64,000 nt of DNA from Mycobacterium sp. 1245111.1 (GCF_001673405.1 NZ_LZLV01000025.1:1-64000); one strand, 5' to 3'. Positions 1 through 6,950 are shown, counted from the first letter of the stretch. Program-made: numbers and translations. Notes: a model not told the origin generated them from the sequence alone.

Positions 1-998
1 AGCGCCGGTGCCAACGTCGCCAGCCGCCGCCACACCATCGGGATCGATCGGTGCAGCAGGCCCTGCATGATCATCGCGCCTGCATAGGCACCCACCGACG
101 CCGAGGCCAGGCCCGATGCCAGCAGGCCGACCGCGAAAAGCGCGGCGATCACCGGGCTCACGGTGTCGCGCACGGCGGCGTAAGCCACCTCGATCGAACT
201 GATGTTGCCGCGGCCATGCATGTTCAGCGCGGCGACCAGCAGCATGGCGGCGTTCACGCCGCCCGCGACGACCATCGCCAGCCCGACGTCCAGCCGGGTG
301 ACCCGCAGCAACCGCCGTCGCTCCGGGCCGGCCTCGGGATGGCCGTGCCGGTCGCGGGCCAGCCCGGAGTGCAGATACACCGCATGCGGCATCACCGTCG
401 CGCCGAGGATGGCCGCGGCGAGCAGCACGCTTTCCTTGCCGAGGAATCGCGGGACCAGGCCACCGACCACGTCACCGGGTGGCGGGGTCGCCACGAAGAA
501 GCTGGCGGTGAAGCCGATGGCGATCAGCAGCAGCAGCCCGGTGATGACGCGCTCGAAGATCCGCTGGCCGCGCTGATCCTGCACCCGCAGCAGTAGCAGC
601 GACACCACACCGGTGATCACGCCACCGACCAGCAGCGGCAGCCTGAACAAGATGTGCAGTGCGATCGCCCCGCCGATCACCTCGGCCACGTCGGTGGCCA
701 TCGCGACGAGCTCGGCCTGCAACCAAAACGCCAGCCGCACTGGGCGATTCAGTTGTGCGCCGATCGACTCGGGCAGCGAGCGTCCGGTCACCAGGCCGAG
801 CTTCGCCGACAGGTACTGCACCAGGCCGGCCATCACGTTCGCCAGCACGATGACCCACAGCAGCGAGAAACCGAACTGCGAGCCCGCGCTGATATTCGCG
901 GCGACGTTGCCCGGGTCGACGTACGCGATCGCGGCGACGAAGGCGGGGCCGAGCAGATACCAGCCCGTCTTCAGCCGGGTACGGGCAACCGAGGCCAC
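1..998 (-). CDS. mntH: Nramp-family divalent metal (Mn2+/H+) transporter, partial
   Basis: This is an integral membrane importer of Mn2+/Fe2+ coupled to protons. The N-terminal ~332 residues are present and the C-terminus runs off the window edge. Reading inward from the start, the translation shows the Nramp TM1 signature DPGN (in AYVDPGNVAANI) and the TM6 metal-binding signature MPHA (in GATVMPHAVYLHSG), plus several hydrophobic helices. I chose the GTG at 998, which starts VASVARTRLKTGWYLLGP, because the Nramp homology begins directly after it and a GGAAAG stretch precedes it. The order mntH / DapB-fold gene / SDR resembles M. tuberculosis Rv0924c-Rv0927c. A DtxR/MntR-like inverted repeat lies 32-49 bp upstream, which fits manganese-dependent control. 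Confidence 0.93.
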   Translation of the reverse strand, partial: MASVARTRLKTGWYLLGPAFVAAIAYVDPGNVAANISAGSQFGFSLLWVIVLANVMAGLVQYLSAKLGLVTGRSLPESIGAQLNRPVRLAFWLQAELVAMATDVAEVIGGAIALHILFRLPLLVGGVITGVVSLLLLRVQDQRGQRIFERVITGLLLLIAIGFTASFFVATPPPGDVVGGLVPRFLGKESVLLAAAILGATVMPHAVYLHSGLARDRHGHPEAGPERRRLLRVTRLDVGLAMVVAGGVNAAMLLVAALNMHGRGNISSIEVAYAAVRDTVSPVIAALFAVGLLASGLASASVGAYAGAMIMQGLLHRSIPMVWRRLATLAPA

Positions 999-1029
999 CT
1001 AACTCACTTTCCGTCAGCGAATAAGAAAG

Positions 1030-1047
1030 TTAGGTTAGCCGAAACCT
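1030..1047 (-). promoter_or_regulatory. DtxR/MntR-like operator upstream of mntH
   Basis: The + strand reads TTAGGTTAGCCGAAACCT, with perfect arms AGGTT and AACCT around 6 bp. One half (GGCTAACCTAA on the minus strand) equals half of the IdeR/DtxR consensus, but the arms are one base further apart than in an IdeR box. That, and its place before mntH, favours the manganese regulator MntR. It lies between the end of the upstream gene and the mntH start. Confidence 0.55.
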
Positions 1048-2124
1048 CTAGGCGGGCGCGTAGAGGCCGCGACCGGTGACTAGCGGCAGGTCCAGGGTGG
1101 TGCGGATACCGGCCGGCGCCGCGACGACCGCGGGGATGGCATTGACGACGCGCATCGCGGTCGCCACCAGGCCGGCGTGGTTGTGGTCACCGTTGGGGCT
1201 ACTCAGGCAGACGTCGACGACGTACGACGGTTCGCCGGTGATCTCGATCCGGTAGCAGCCGCCGGGTTGGGCCGGCTGCGGCCAGTCCGGGCAGAGGTCT
1301 TCGCGTAGCCGGGTGACGTGCTCGACCACAACGACGGGGTGACCGTCCTTGATGCCCTGCACCTCGAAGCGCAGCGCCGCCGCACTGCCCTTGGGGATGT
1401 GCCCGGACGCGATCTCGAAGTCCTCGGGCGCGGGAACCCGCTCCTGTTGTTCAGACACCGAGTCGAGTTCGATGCCCAGGCCCGCGGCGAGCTGGCGCAC
1501 TACCGAGCCCCATGCCAGGCTCAGCACGCCCGGCTGCAGCAGCATCGGGATCTCGTCGAGCGGCTTGCCGAAGCCCATCACGTCGAACATCACGGTCGCG
1601 CTGTCGTAGGTGGCGTAGTCGACGATCTCCATGCAGCGGATCTGCTGGACGCTCTGGCAGGTGCCGGCCAGCGCCAGCGGAATCAGGTCGTTGGCGAAGC
1701 CGGGATCTATGCCATTGACGAATAGGCTCGAATTACCTTCTCGCGCAGCATCTTCGATGGGCTTGAGCATGTTGTCCGGCAGCGTCTGCCAGGGGTACTG
1801 CAGGAAGACGGCGCTGCTGCCGACCACGTTGACACCGGCGGCCAGGATGCGGCGGTAATCCTCCAACGCGTCGGGCAGCCGGTTGTCGGCCATCGCGGTG
1901 TACACCGCACATTGCGGACCGGTGGCCAGCACCGCGTCCAGGTCGGTGGACGCTTTGATCCCAGTCGAAATATCAAGTCCGGCAAGCTCTCCGGCGTCTT
2001 TGCCGGCTTTGGAATCCGACGACACCCACACCCCGGTGAGCTCGTAGTCGGGGTTGGTGATGAGCGCTCGCAGCGCGTGAATGCCGACGTTGCCGGTGCC
2101 GATCGCGGCGACTCTGATGGCCAT
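1048..2124 (-). CDS. DapB-fold NAD(P)H-dependent dehydrogenase (Rv0926c-like)
   Basis: A 358-residue protein with an N-terminal Rossmann fold (MAIRVAAIGTGNVGIHALRAL, GxGxxG at residues 9-14). It is related to dihydrodipicolinate reductase and 2,4-diaminopentanoate dehydrogenase-type enzymes. The substrate is unknown. An ATG at 2124 is used here. An in-frame GTG at 2130 would overlap the TGA of the upstream SDR gene as GTGA, so the start could be two codons earlier. The gene sits directly downstream of the SDR in an apparent two-gene operon, as in M. tuberculosis Rv0926c-Rv0927c. A KstR-like box before the SDR may control both, suggesting a role in steroid or lipid metabolism (inference). Confidence 0.85.
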   Translation of the reverse strand: MAIRVAAIGTGNVGIHALRALITNPDYELTGVWVSSDSKAGKDAGELAGLDISTGIKASTDLDAVLATGPQCAVYTAMADNRLPDALEDYRRILAAGVNVVGSSAVFLQYPWQTLPDNMLKPIEDAAREGNSSLFVNGIDPGFANDLIPLALAGTCQSVQQIRCMEIVDYATYDSATVMFDVMGFGKPLDEIPMLLQPGVLSLAWGSVVRQLAAGLGIELDSVSEQQERVPAPEDFEIASGHIPKGSAAALRFEVQGIKDGHPVVVVEHVTRLREDLCPDWPQPAQPGGCYRIEITGEPSYVVDVCLSSPNGDHNHAGLVATAMRVVNAIPAVVAAPAGIRTTLDLPLVTGRGLYAPA

Positions 2125-2126
2125 GG

Positions 2127-2918
2127 TCACAGGTCCGGGATCGGTAGGTCGAGGTTCGGGAAGGTGATACCGCCGTCGACCTCGATCACCTTGCCGGTCA
2201 AGTACGCACCGGCAGGCGACGCCAAATACACTGCAGCGGCGGCGATCTCGTCGGGCTCCCCGAGCCGGCGCATCGGGGTCGCCTTTTCCATCGGCTCTCT
2301 GAGCTGGTCGTTGGAGGCGACGATGTCGAGCGCGGAGGTGGCGATCGAACCCGGGGCGATCGCGTTGACCCGGACCCGCGGGCACAGATCCAGCGCGGCG
2401 AGTCGGGTGTAGTGCGCGAGCGCGGCCTTCGCGGTGCCGTAGGCGGCGAATCCGCGACCGGCCACTCGTCCCATCGTCGAGGTGATGTTGATGATGCTTC
2501 CCGCCCCGGAGTGCTCCAGCATCAACGGCACCGCCGCAATGGTCAGCGCGTGGGCGGTCGCGACGTTGAAGGTGAACGCGCTCTTGAGGTCCTTCGTCGA
2601 CGTGGTCAGCAGCCCGTTGGGCATGGTGCCGCCGACGTTGTTGACGACGATGTCCAGTCGTCCGAACGCCTCGACGGCCTGGCCGGCAAGCTCCGCGGTG
2701 GCCTCGGGCTGGGCCAGGTCGGCGGTGACGATGTGGGCCCGTCGGCCAACAGCTTCGACCTGTTTGGCGACGGCCTCTAGTTCGGATTGGGTGCGGGAGG
2801 CGATGACGACGTCGGCGCCGACTTCGGCGAATGCCACCGCGATGGCGGCGCCAAGACCCCGCCCGCCACCGGTGACGATGGCGACTTGGTCGTCGAGTCT
2901 GAATTTGTCGAGGATCAC
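2127..2918 (-). CDS. Short-chain dehydrogenase/reductase (Rv0927c-like)
   Basis: A classical SDR of 263 residues. The translation shows the cofactor motif TGGGRGLG near residue 17, the structural NNVGG motif, catalytic Ser-Tyr-Lys in ITSTMGR and [10 protein letters not shown], and the C-terminal DGGITFPN. I chose the GTG at 2918 ([18 protein letters not shown]). It gives the length I recall for Rv0927c, and a TACGGT hexamer lies exactly 7 nt upstream, suggesting a leaderless transcript. An in-frame GTG at 2927 would add three residues. The stop overlaps the possible GTG of the next gene. A perfect match to the KstR consensus lies 46-59 bp upstream. The substrate is not known. Confidence 0.9.
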   Translation of the reverse strand: MILDKFRLDDQVAIVTGGGRGLGAAIAVAFAEVGADVVIASRTQSELEAVAKQVEAVGRRAHIVTADLAQPEATAELAGQAVEAFGRLDIVVNNVGGTMPNGLLTTSTKDLKSAFTFNVATAHALTIAAVPLMLEHSGAGSIINITSTMGRVAGRGFAAYGTAKAALAHYTRLAALDLCPRVRVNAIAPGSIATSALDIVASNDQLREPMEKATPMRRLGEPDEIAAAAVYLASPAGAYLTGKVIEVDGGITFPNLDLPIPDL

Positions 2919-2925
2919 GGGCGTC

Positions 2926-2931
2926 ACCGTA
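2926..2931 (-). promoter_or_regulatory. -10 hexamer (leaderless type) of the SDR gene
   Basis: TACGGT on the minus strand, followed by 7 nt and then the GTG at 2918. The spacing places transcription start at or next to the start codon. Confidence 0.4.
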
Positions 2932-2963
2932 GCAAGGCGTTGGCTGCCGCGTAACCCCATTTC

Positions 2964-2977
2964 TGAAACACGTTCTA
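2964..2977. promoter_or_regulatory. KstR-like operator
   Basis: TGAAACACGTTCTA matches TNNAACNNGTTNNA at every fixed position. KstR is the TetR-family repressor of mycobacterial cholesterol-catabolism genes. The site lies between the divergent SDR gene (minus) and the secreted miniprotein gene (plus), nearer the SDR promoter. Confidence 0.6.
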
Positions 2978-3015
2978 GTTGGCCCGTCGTTAAGAATCTG
3001 CCAAGCGGCTGCGCC

Positions 3016-3021
3016 TACGTT
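3016..3021 (+). promoter_or_regulatory. -10 hexamer (leaderless type)
   Basis: TACGTT, then 6 nt, then the ATG at 3028 of the secreted miniprotein gene. No convincing Shine-Dalgarno sequence is present. Confidence 0.35.
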
Positions 3022-3027
3022 GCGGCT

Positions 3028-3381
3028 ATGACGCACTACCAGAGAGTGAAGAGGATGTACGGCGCAGCGCTGCTGTCAGGGGGTGTAGCCGCGGCCCTGT
3101 TGGGCGTGGGAGCCCCGGCCGCCCAGGCCGAGCCCTACTTCGGGCCGTGGACATGCTGCCCGGGGCAGAAAGAAGGACATCCCCAAGGCCCCGGTCCGGG
3201 GTGCCCGTTTGGGGGTACGGAAGTTAACTGGGACCGAGGGATCTGCCACACGTGGTGGACCACCTACTACGGGCACGGCAACGTCGGACCCAGTACGTGG
3301 GATGGCCCCGACCCCCCGCCGCCCGAGGCCACGCAGAAGCCGTGGTGCGGGTTTCCATTCATGTGTTCCGGAACGCCGTAA
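3028..3381 (+). CDS. Secreted Trp/Cys/Pro-rich miniprotein, paralogue A
   Basis: I do not recognise a named family. The 117-residue protein has a Sec signal peptide (basic MTHYQRVKR, hydrophobic core, cleavage predicted after APAAQA at about residue 34). The mature part is ~83 residues with a CC pair, further cysteines and a proline-rich end. Its core VNWDRGICHTWWTTYYGHGN aligns with VRWDESVCHNYWMVWFGQGN of the gene at 4875 and partly with VWDWNICRTF of the gene at 5828. These are therefore paralogues, probably disulfide-containing and exported. The ATG at 3028 is chosen because it supplies the basic n-region; an internal ATG at 3055 would also leave a signal peptide. Function unknown. Confidence 0.75.
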   Translation: MTHYQRVKRMYGAALLSGGVAAALLGVGAPAAQAEPYFGPWTCCPGQKEGHPQGPGPGCPFGGTEVNWDRGICHTWWTTYYGHGNVGPSTWDGPDPPPPEATQKPWCGFPFMCSGTP

Positions 3382-3398
3382 CTTGTCGGAGCCCTTCG

Positions 3399-3404
3399 TA
3401 TAAT
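3399..3404 (+). promoter_or_regulatory. Consensus -10 element TATAAT of the 13E12-family gene
   Basis: A perfect TATAAT, 7 nt before the ATG at 3412. It overlaps the first two bases of the SOS palindrome, so LexA bound there would block polymerase. The spacing predicts a leaderless mRNA. Confidence 0.6.
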
Positions 3405-3420
3405 CGAACATATGTTCGAT
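3403..3420. promoter_or_regulatory. Perfect SOS (LexA) box
   Basis: An 18-bp perfect palindrome, ATCGAACATATGTTCGAT, containing the mycobacterial/Gram-positive SOS consensus TCGAAC-N4-GTTCGA. It covers the end of the -10 element and the start codon of the downstream gene. LexA control of several 13E12-family genes is established in M. tuberculosis. Confidence 0.85.
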
Positions 3421-4815
3421 CTGACGGAGTTGGTCTGCGCCTCGGCGCGCGCGGAAGCGCAAGCGACAGCGCGCCGACTGAATGCCGTCGCCGACCTGAT
3501 GCAACTGCGATACCGCCAGCACGGTGACCGTGCGGAGTGGGTCGCCGACGCATGGGACGCGATCTCCGCCGAACTCGCTGCGGCCCTTCGCATTAGCCGT
3601 GCGTTGGCGTCGAGATACATGAGCGACGCGGAGGTGTTGCGCGAACGGCTGCCCAAGGTCGGGGAATGCCTGGCTGCCGGCGACATCGACTACGCGATGT
3701 TCAGCGTCATCGCGACACGCACCGCGCTGATCACCGACGAGAACGCGCTCGCGGCGGTCGACGAGCAGGTGGCGCTGCGCGCGCCGCGCTGGCCGTCACT
3801 GACACGCGGCCGGCTGGCGATGAAGGTCGACGCCATCGTGCTGCGGGTGGATCGCGATGCGATTCGCCGGGCCAACAAAGAGATCAAAGACCGCTACCTC
3901 AATGTGTCCAAGTCGATGTCGGGTATCGCCGAGGTGTACGGCAACGTGTTCGCCAGCACCGCCCAGGCCCTGGATCGGCGGTTGGATGCGCTTGCCGGCA
4001 CGGTATGCGAGGCCGATCCGAGGACCAAAGCCCAGCGCCGGGCTGATGCGTTGACCGCCTTGGTTGCCGGCGCCGACCGGATGGCCTGCACGTGCGGCGA
4101 CGCGGATTGCGTCCAGTCGCGCGGACGGCTGCGCGACCGCAATATCGTCATCCACATTGTCGCCGAGGAGGCCAGCGTTGACGGCACCGGGACCACGCCG
4201 GGTTTCATGGCCGGGGCAGACGAGCTGATCCCGCCGCAGGTGATCGCCGAGCTGGCCAAGTCGGCGACGTTGCGGCCGTTGACTTTTCCGTCGGACACCG
4301 AGCCGCGATACACGCCGTCGTCCGGCCTGGCAGACTTCGTCCGATGCCGCGACCTGACTTGCCGCGCGCCAGGATGCGACATGCCGGCGGTCCGTTGCGA
4401 CATCGACCACACGGTTCCCCATGCCGACGGCGGCGCGACGCATCCGTCCAACTTGAAATGTCTATGCCGAAAACATCACCTGCTCAAGACTTTCTGGGGC
4501 TGGCGGGACATGCAGCTGGCCGATGGCACGGTGATCTGGACGCTGCCGTCGGGGCAGACCTATGTGACCAGCCCCGGGAGCGCGATCCTGTTTCCCGCGC
4601 TGACGGTGTCCACCGGAGATGTGCCTAACCTGCCCTCAGCGTTCGAGGTCCGGTGCGGCGACCGGTCGGTGATGATGCCGCTGCGGCAGCGGACGCGGGC
4701 TCAGCAGCGATCGCAGCGAATCACCGCCGAGCGCAACCACAATCGCAACGACCGCCTGGCACGGCAAAGGGCCTTCGGATACGCCCGCGCCTCGTCGGAC
4801 GACCCGCCGTTCTAG
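3412..4815 (+). CDS. 13E12 (REP13E12) family protein, DUF222 plus HNH nuclease domain
   Basis: A 467-residue protein of the multicopy mycobacterial 13E12 family. The long N-terminal helical DUF222 region (about residues 1-310) is followed by an HNH domain near residues 315-365. That domain has paired cysteines and the motif CDIDHTVPHADGG ... LCRKHHLLKT, with HNH histidines and Asn present. The cellular role is unresolved; a mobile or damage-linked nuclease is likely. The ATG lies inside a perfect LexA box and 7 nt after TATAAT, so expression should be DNA-damage-induced and the mRNA leaderless. The gene appears full length. It sits inside the miniprotein island and may mark an insertion point. 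Confidence 0.92.
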   Translation: MFDLTELVCASARAEAQATARRLNAVADLMQLRYRQHGDRAEWVADAWDAISAELAAALRISRALASRYMSDAEVLRERLPKVGECLAAGDIDYAMFSVIATRTALITDENALAAVDEQVALRAPRWPSLTRGRLAMKVDAIVLRVDRDAIRRANKEIKDRYLNVSKSMSGIAEVYGNVFASTAQALDRRLDALAGTVCEADPRTKAQRRADALTALVAGADRMACTCGDADCVQSRGRLRDRNIVIHIVAEEASVDGTGTTPGFMAGADELIPPQVIAELAKSATLRPLTFPSDTEPRYTPSSGLADFVRCRDLTCRAPGCDMPAVRCDIDHTVPHADGGATHPSNLKCLCRKHHLLKTFWGWRDMQLADGTVIWTLPSGQTYVTSPGSAILFPALTVSTGDVPNLPSAFEVRCGDRSVMMPLRQRTRAQQRSQRITAERNHNRNDRLARQRAFGYARASSDDPPF

Positions 4816-4825
4816 CGGAAAATTA

Positions 4826-4838
4826 GGGAGATCTCCCC
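4826..4838. promoter_or_regulatory. Palindromic promoter element, copy 1 (GGGAGATCTCCCC)
   Basis: GGGAGATCTCCC is a perfect 12-bp palindrome followed by CATG. The near-identical GGGGAGATATCCCC lies at 5778-5791. Both end exactly 36 nt before the ATG of a secreted miniprotein gene, so this is a candidate site for a shared regulator. A TTGACA lies 5 bp downstream. Confidence 0.5.
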
Positions 4839-4874
4839 ATGCATTGACACGGTGGGGCAGCAGATGCTTATTGC

Positions 4875-5246
4875 ATGACCACTCTGAAGAACATCGCTGT
4901 GGCAGGGCTGCTTTCATTCGGCCTGGCCGCGGGGATGTACGCGACCGCTGGTACTGCCCTCTCGGATCCGGGCCGCTGTTCAAACGGCGGCCCGCAGCCG
5001 GACCCGCCGTGTCGCTGGTGCCCGGGCGATCCCCCGGTGGCGACCGGCAACCATGTCACCAACCCGGTCCGCTGGGACGAAAGCGTCTGCCACAACTACT
5101 GGATGGTGTGGTTCGGTCAGGGCAATGTCGCCCAGAATGTCTTCGAAGGCGACGCCCCGCCACCGCCGCCGCCTCCTGGGCCGCCGGGGCTGATCAATCG
5201 CGACAACTGCCAACAAATACTCGGGATGTTCTGCCCTCATGCCTAA
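4875..5246 (+). CDS. Secreted Trp/Cys/Pro-rich miniprotein, paralogue B
   Basis: A 123-residue exported protein of unknown function. The signal peptide is MTTLKNIAVAGLLSFGLAAG followed by MYATAGTALS, with cleavage near residue 30. The mature protein begins DPGRC and has six cysteines. Its signature VRWDESVCHNYWMVWFGQGN is shared with the protein at 3028. A run of seven prolines follows. The C-terminus CQQILGMFCPHA has no counterpart in the relatives. A palindromic element ends 36 nt upstream. Its stop overlaps the ATG of the next gene by 8 bp, implying translational coupling. Confidence 0.75.
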   Translation: MTTLKNIAVAGLLSFGLAAGMYATAGTALSDPGRCSNGGPQPDPPCRWCPGDPPVATGNHVTNPVRWDESVCHNYWMVWFGQGNVAQNVFEGDAPPPPPPPGPPGLINRDNCQQILGMFCPHA

Positions 5247-5424
5247 CGAGAAGTCACCGATCTTCGGGCGATCATCCGAGCCCCCGCCGGAAGGGTGGTT
5301 CACGTCTCCGCAATTGCCAAAGGGCATAAGGATTTTCCAGCGGGTGCTGTTGTCGATCCTCGCCCTCGGCTGGGTGTTCTCGATCGGATATTTCGTCGCG
5401 ATTACTTTCGTCATGCACCGATGA
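5239..5424 (+). CDS. Small single-pass membrane protein
   Basis: A 61-residue protein with a polar, proline-containing N-terminus (MPNEKSPIFGRSSEPPPEGW) and one hydrophobic segment at about residues 33-57 (VLLSILALGWVFSIGYFVAI) ending in HR. No family recognised. Its ATG lies inside the end of the preceding miniprotein gene (8-bp overlap, ATGCCTAA), so it is probably co-translated. It could be a membrane partner of that secreted protein (inference). The short length leaves some doubt that it is real. Confidence 0.55.
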   Translation: MPNEKSPIFGRSSEPPPEGWFTSPQLPKGIRIFQRVLLSILALGWVFSIGYFVAITFVMHR

Positions 5425-5482
5425 CGGCTCAGTGTGTCCCTTGTCGAGCCGGTGGCATCGGCGGAGGCCGGAGCGGCGCCGG

Positions 5483-5734
5483 TCAGCCCCAGCTTCCAGG
5501 CGTGCCTTGCGGCACCTGCTGGCCCAGCCAGTTGCAGGGCATCATCGTGCGCCACGCGGTGAACGCGCACTGCTGCTCCGGGGTGAGCGGGCTCGGCCCG
5601 GCGCACGGCTTCTCGGGGGCACCGCAGATCGGTGGATCGGCGTGGGCGGCCGGTGCCACCGCGCCACTCAAGCCGTACGCCGCGGCGGCCGCCGCGATCG
5701 CGAGCCCTGCTGCGGCTGTCTGAATACGACGCAT
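5483..5734 (-). CDS. Small secreted Cys/Pro-rich protein
   Basis: An 83-residue exported protein. The signal peptide MRRIQTAAAGLAIAAAAAAY... ends APAAHA at about residue 32. The mature protein is ~51 residues with four cysteines (ICGAPEKPC and QQCAFTAWRTMMPCNW). It differs from the WDxxxCH paralogues in sequence but is the same kind of product, and it is transcribed divergently from the miniprotein gene at 5828. The ATG at 5734 is supported by a TATCTT hexamer 6 nt upstream, the leaderless layout. Function unknown. Confidence 0.7.
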   Translation of the reverse strand: MRRIQTAAAGLAIAAAAAAYGLSGAVAPAAHADPPICGAPEKPCAGPSPLTPEQQCAFTAWRTMMPCNWLGQQVPQGTPGSWG

Positions 5735-5740
5735 GACCGG

Positions 5741-5746
5741 AAGATA
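5741..5746 (-). promoter_or_regulatory. -10 hexamer (leaderless type)
   Basis: TATCTT on the minus strand, 6 nt before the ATG at 5734. It lies in the intergenic region shared with the divergent gene at 5828. Confidence 0.4.
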
Positions 5747-5777
5747 CCCCCGGCCGGTGGGCGCACGCTGTAAAAGT

Positions 5778-5791
5778 GGGGAGATATCCCC
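5778..5791. promoter_or_regulatory. Palindromic promoter element, copy 2 (GGGGAGATATCCCC)
   Basis: Arms GGGGA and TCCCC around GATA. It matches the element at 4826 over GGGAGATNTCCCCATG and has the same 36-nt distance to the ATG of its miniprotein gene. Just downstream, CCGCCG-TT-CGGCGG (5800-5813) can form a small hairpin. Confidence 0.5.
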
Positions 5792-5827
5792 ATGTGTGAC
5801 CGCCGTTCGGCGGACAAAACTATCCGC

Positions 5828-6043
5828 ATGAGCAAACATCGCATCCTCGCAATCGCGGCCGCAGGGTTGATGTTCGGCGGCCTAACGACTGCGGGATCTA
5901 CGCCGGCTGCACAAGCGGACACCACTCCGCCCACCGGGCCGGGAGACGTGGTGTGGGACTGGAACATCTGCCGCACCTTCTGCGGCACCAACTACGTGCC
6001 CGCCGATCGCGTTCATGTGCCCGTAAAGCGTTCTAGCTCTTAG
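5828..6043 (+). CDS. Secreted miniprotein, short paralogue C
   Basis: A 71-residue exported protein. The signal peptide MSKHRILAIAAAGLMFGGLT ends STPAAQA at residue 30. The mature part has VVWDWNICRTFCGTNY, which matches the WD-x3-C core of the proteins at 3028 and 4875, then ends without the GxGNV and polyproline regions. It may be a truncated family member. An upstream ATG at 5792 would bury the signal peptide behind 12 residues, so the ATG at 5828 is preferred. It overlaps the convergent ku gene by 11 bp. Confidence 0.65.
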   Translation: MSKHRILAIAAAGLMFGGLTTAGSTPAAQADTTPPTGPGDVVWDWNICRTFCGTNYVPADRVHVPVKRSSS

Positions 6044-6950
6044 ATGCAGCCTTCTTGGCGGGTGTTTTCTTCGCGGCAGTCTTCTTAGCGGGTGTCTTCT
6101 TGGCGGGTGTCTTCTTGGTCGCGGTCTTTTTCGCGGGCGCTTTCTTTGCCGGAGCCTTACCGGAACGCGCCTTCACGCTGGCTTCCAGCTTGGCGAGCAG
6201 ATCCGAGACATCTTCGGTCTCGTCGAGCTCCTTGGGCTGCTCTTCGGTGGTAAAGGCCTCGCCACCTTCGAGTTTCGCCGTCACCAACTCCTGCAGTTGC
6301 TCCTGGTAGTCGTCGTGATAGCGGTCGGGGTTGAAGTCGTCGGCCATCGACTCGACCACCTGCCCGGCCATCTTGAGTTCCGCGGGTTTGACCTCGACCT
6401 TCTTGTCCAGCACCGGAAAGTCGGGATCGCGGATCTCGTCAGGCCACAGCAGCGTGTGGATCACCATCACCTCGCGCTTGCTGAAGTCCTTGACCCGCAA
6501 CGCCGCAAGCCGGGTCTTGTTACGCAACGCGAAATGTACGATCGCCACCCGGTCGGTCTCGGCCAGCGTCTTGGCCAGCAGCACATAGGATTTCGTCGAC
6601 TTGCCGTCTGGCTCGAGGAAGTAGCTGCGGTCGTACATCATCGGGTCGAGCTCGCTGGCCGGGACGAACTCGAGCACCTCGATTTCGCGGCTGCGTTCTT
6701 CGGGCAGCGTCGCGATGTCGTCGTCGGTGATGATCACCATCTGCCCGTCATCGGACTCGTAGGCCCGCGCGATGTCGCGGTACTCGACGACTTCGCCGTC
6801 GATCTCGCACACCCGCTTGTACCGGATGCGGCCGTTGTCCTTGGCATGCACCTGGTGGAACTTGATGTCGTGGTCCTCGGTCGCGCTGTACACCTTGACC
6901 GGGACGTTCACCAGCCCGAAAGAGATCGAGCCCTTCCAGATCGAACGCAT
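6033..6950 (-). CDS. ku: Ku homodimeric DNA end-binding protein (NHEJ)
   Basis: Bacterial Ku binds DNA double-strand ends and recruits LigD for non-homologous end joining. The 305-residue product begins MRSIWKGSISFGLVNVPVKV, the hallmark of the Ku core, which spans about residues 1-260. A 41-residue Lys/Ala/Pro/Thr tail made of (T/A)PAKK-type pentapeptides follows. M. tuberculosis Ku lacks so long a tail; M. smegmatis Ku has one, which binds DNA. The ATG at 6950 is chosen because the family starts there. ku is separated from ligD by a four-gene polyol operon on the same strand. Confidence 0.95.
   Translation of the reverse strand: MRSIWKGSISFGLVNVPVKVYSATEDHDIKFHQVHAKDNGRIRYKRVCEIDGEVVEYRDIARAYESDDGQMVIITDDDIATLPEERSREIEVLEFVPASELDPMMYDRSYFLEPDGKSTKSYVLLAKTLAETDRVAIVHFALRNKTRLAALRVKDFSKREVMVIHTLLWPDEIRDPDFPVLDKKVEVKPAELKMAGQVVESMADDFNPDRYHDDYQEQLQELVTAKLEGGEAFTTEEQPKELDETEDVSDLLAKLEASVKARSGKAPAKKAPAKKTATKKTPAKKTPAKKTAAKKTPAKKAASKS
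6036..6158 (-). repeat. 15-bp tandem repeats encoding the Ku lysine tail
   Basis: Imperfect units reading about GGCGGGTGTCTTCTT on the + strand, repeated through the last 41 codons of ku. Each unit encodes five residues (TPAKK-like). Such in-frame units can expand or contract without frameshift. Confidence 0.7.

Noticed and set aside
1030..1047. IdeR (iron) box before mntH.
   Set aside because: Arms are spaced one base too far and only 14 of 19 positions match; MntR is a better fit.
1048..3036. 662-codon minus-strand ORF through the SDR gene.
   Set aside because: The extension is an out-of-frame shadow of the SDR; the Rossmann start MAIRVAAIGTGN marks the true gene.
3412..4815. 13E12 gene as evidence for a phiRv1-like prophage or attachment site.
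   Set aside because: The gene is intact and no phage genes flank it; attachment cores could not be confirmed.
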